The notes beneath the pieces are model-generated. The model was given only the letters and a program-made list of their open reading frames with translations. It did not search any database and was not told the origin of the DNA. A DNA stretch of 7,611 nt from Phycisphaerales bacterium (lineage in GTDB: Bacteria; Planctomycetota; Phycisphaerae; Tepidisphaerales; Tepidisphaeraceae). Position numbers and translations under genes: made by a program. The stretch is from the NCBI GenBank assembly GCA_003153655.1, contig PMAK01000116.1, positions 22,883-30,493 on the forward strand. Direction: 5' to 3'. This document shows positions 6,083 through 7,611 of this stretch, one piece after another (the first letter of the stretch is position 1; the number at the start of each line of letters is the position of its first letter).

Positions 6083-7468
6083 ATGCACAATGACTTTGCG
6101 GCATGGTTGGAGGAATCCCGCGGGCGCGGGTTCGACCTTCATCAAAAACATCTGAACCCCTCGTTCGTTAAGATGTTGCGAGCCATCGGCTTCGATAAGG
6201 GGTACGTCCGGGGGCAGGGTGCATACCTGTGGGATGAAAAGGGGAATAAATATCTCGATCTGCTGACCGGGTGGGGTGTTTTTGCCCTTGGCCGGAATCA
6301 TCCCAAAATTAAAGCTGTTCTCAAGCAACTCCTCGACATGGACCGTCCGAATCTGGTGCGGATGGATTGCAGCGTCCTGTCAGGCTTGGCTGCACAGGCG
6401 CTTGTCCGTCATGTGCACGATGGCCTGTCACGGGTTTTCTTTACCAACAGCGGCACCGAAACCGTTGAGGGCGCCCTGAAATTTGCCCGCTGCGCCACCG
6501 GCCGGCAAGACATCATTTTCTGCGAGCACGCATTCCATGGCCTGACGCTGGGGTCGCTCTCCGTCAACGGCGATCAATTCTTCCGCGAACGCTTTGGCGA
6601 TCTGATGCCCGGCGGCCGCAAGATTCCCTTTAACGATCTGGCGGCTCTCGAAAAAGAACTCTCCACCCGCGAAGTCGCCGCCTTCATTGTCGAGCCCGTG
6701 CAGGGCAAAAGTTGTGAAGTGGTTGCCGATGGATATCTCATCGAGGCCCAGCGGCTTTGCCGCAAGTATGGCAGCCTGCTGATTGCGGATGAAGTGCAAT
6801 GCGGTCTCGGTCGTACCGGTAAGTGGTTTGCGTATCAGCATTGGGATGATGTTGAGCCGGATATCGTTTGCTGCGCCAAGGCCCTCTCTGGTGGATATGT
6901 GCCTGTTGGCGCGGTCATCACCACGCCGCGGATTATGGATAGCGTTTTCGATCGCATGGAACGTTGCGTCGTCCATTCCAATACGTTTGGTCAGAACGAC
7001 ATGGCGATGGCGTCGGCGCTGGCCAGCATCAACGTGATCGAAGAGGACAAGCTTGTTGAGAATGCCGCCGCGATGGGCAAGTACGTCATGGACAAGCTGC
7101 GGCCTATCGCCGAGGCGTGTCCGTTTGTCTCTGATGTGCGCGGCAAGGGATTGATGTTCGGCCTGGATTTCGCCCGGCCGGAAGCTTCGCTCAAATTGAA
7201 AATGGCCTGGGACATGCTTCACAAGCTGAACTTCGGCGTATTCGGGCAGATGATCATCATTCCGCTGATGGAGCGGCATCGGATTCTCACGCAGGTGGCG
7301 GGATATCACACCGAAGTCATTAAGTTTCTCCCGCCGATGATCGTCACGAAAGAAGATATGGATTGGTTCCTCGCCGGCATCGAAGACGTGCTGGCCGATG
7401 TTCAGAGAATCCCGGGCGCGGCCTGGGACACTGTTTCCGGGTTGGCCAAACGAGCAATTCTCGCCTGA
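6083..7468 (+). CDS. hpnO: Class III PLP aminotransferase, HpnO-like (hopanoid side chain)
   Basis: This is a fold-type I, class III aminotransferase. Residues are numbered from the ATG at 6083. The cofactor-binding features are all present: NSGTE (122-126), HAFHG (149-153) for ring stacking, ADEVQ (235-239, with D236 contacting the pyridine nitrogen), the Schiff-base lysine K266 in CAKALSGG, and T301 in NTFG for the phosphate. The N-terminal segment (HLNPSFVKMLRAIGFDKGYVRG), the ILTQVAG stretch and the C-terminal PGAAWDTV match my memory of HpnO, the enzyme that adds the terminal amino group to give aminobacteriohopanetriol, more closely than ArgD or GabT. The following gene, which resembles the hopanoid transporter HpnN, supports this. 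The ATG at 6083 is preferred: AAGGAA lies 12 bases upstream, a rather long spacer. The alternative ATG at 6047 has no visible ribosome site and would add 12 residues. By eye its codon use is more GC-rich than that of the cysteine-rich gene. Confidence 0.8.
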   Translation: MHNDFAAWLEESRGRGFDLHQKHLNPSFVKMLRAIGFDKGYVRGQGAYLWDEKGNKYLDLLTGWGVFALGRNHPKIKAVLKQLLDMDRPNLVRMDCSVLSGLAAQALVRHVHDGLSRVFFTNSGTETVEGALKFARCATGRQDIIFCEHAFHGLTLGSLSVNGDQFFRERFGDLMPGGRKIPFNDLAALEKELSTREVAAFIVEPVQGKSCEVVADGYLIEAQRLCRKYGSLLIADEVQCGLGRTGKWFAYQHWDDVEPDIVCCAKALSGGYVPVGAVITTPRIMDSVFDRMERCVVHSNTFGQNDMAMASALASINVIEEDKLVENAAAMGKYVMDKLRPIAEACPFVSDVRGKGLMFGLDFARPEASLKLKMAWDMLHKLNFGVFGQMIIIPLMERHRILTQVAGYHTEVIKFLPPMIVTKEDMDWFLAGIEDVLADVQRIPGAAWDTVSGLAKRAILA

Positions 7469-7469
7469 C

Positions 7470-7611
7470 ATGGGTTTCGTTCACCGCCGGATTCTCACCG
7501 GTGTCCTCGCCGTCGTCGGTCATCCCTGGATCACCCTGGGCGTGGTTTTCATCACCGTAGCCGCCTGTGTCGGCGCGACGCTCTGCTGGCTCACCATCTC
7601 CACCGATCAGC
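7470..7611 (+). CDS. hpnN: MMPL/RND-type transporter, HpnN-like, 3'-partial
   Basis: Only the first 47 codons are in the window and the frame is open at the right edge. The translation starts MGFVHRRILTGVL and has one hydrophobic helix at about residues 20-40, followed by LTISTDQ. That pattern, a basic N-terminus, one helix, then an I-S/T-T-D motif at the start of the first periplasmic domain, is typical of MMPL/RND-superfamily transporters. HpnN is the member that moves hopanoids to the outer membrane and is often encoded near hpnO. The ATG follows the aminotransferase stop after a single base (TGACATG) with no clear ribosome site, so translation is probably coupled. The family call is reasonable from the fragment; the HpnN assignment leans on the neighbour. 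Confidence 0.6.
   Translation, partial: MGFVHRRILTGVLAVVGHPWITLGVVFITVAACVGATLCWLTISTDQ

Noticed and set aside
6428..7471. Long open frame of 347 codons on the minus strand
   Set aside because: It lies antisense to the aminotransferase, which has every class III motif. The frame is open because of the codon bias of the real gene, and its translation has no recognisable domain.
7363..7560. Plus-strand open frame of 65 codons at the right end
   Set aside because: It crosses the end of the aminotransferase and the start of the transporter in a third frame. The transporter frame has a start next to the preceding stop, a transmembrane helix and a family motif.

Overview
The window looks like chromosomal DNA from a Gram-negative, hopanoid-producing bacterium. 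The secreted C39-like peptidase, the DUF1573 domain, the MauE-like membrane protein and the C-terminally anchored secreted protein together suggest the Planctomycetota or a related PVC lineage. That assignment is inference from gene content; no rRNA or other marker gene is present. All genes are on the + strand.

Bases 1-1865 are the 3' part of a gene for an M14 metallocarboxypeptidase that resembles the cytosolic carboxypeptidases. Its frame is open to the left edge, so its true start lies outside the window. Bases 1920-5839 hold a tight cluster of four genes whose products all appear to be exported or membrane-bound: a small cysteine-rich secreted protein (1920-2429), a secreted protein with a C-terminal membrane anchor and a possible LolA-like fold (2444-3661), a C39-like cysteine peptidase fused to a DUF1573 domain (3610-5034), and a MauE-like membrane protein fused to a thioredoxin-like domain (about 4892-5839). 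Genes two and three overlap by 52 bases, and genes three and four by 100-200 bases, so they are probably co-transcribed and translationally coupled.

The most interesting feature is the match between the first and third genes of this cluster. After its Sec signal peptide, the cysteine-rich protein carries a stretch that fits the double-glycine leader consensus almost position by position (L-12, S-11, E-8, I-4, A-2, G-1), followed by 126 residues containing 13 cysteines. C39 peptidases are the enzymes that cut double-glycine leaders, normally as the cytosolic domain of an ABC transporter. Here the C39-like domain has its own signal peptide and no transporter. The MauE/thioredoxin-like protein could supply the disulfide chemistry that a 13-cysteine product would need. 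My working model is an export-first, cut-later maturation system: Sec export, oxidative folding, then leader removal in the periplasm. The anchored third protein and perhaps the M14 carboxypeptidase would be accessory. This is an inference from sequence only.

After a 243-base non-coding gap (5840-6082), the content changes to hopanoid metabolism: a class III aminotransferase resembling HpnO (6083-7468), followed after one base by the first 47 codons of an MMPL/RND-type transporter resembling HpnN, which runs off the right edge. I see no tRNA, rRNA, CRISPR array, transposase or integration site.
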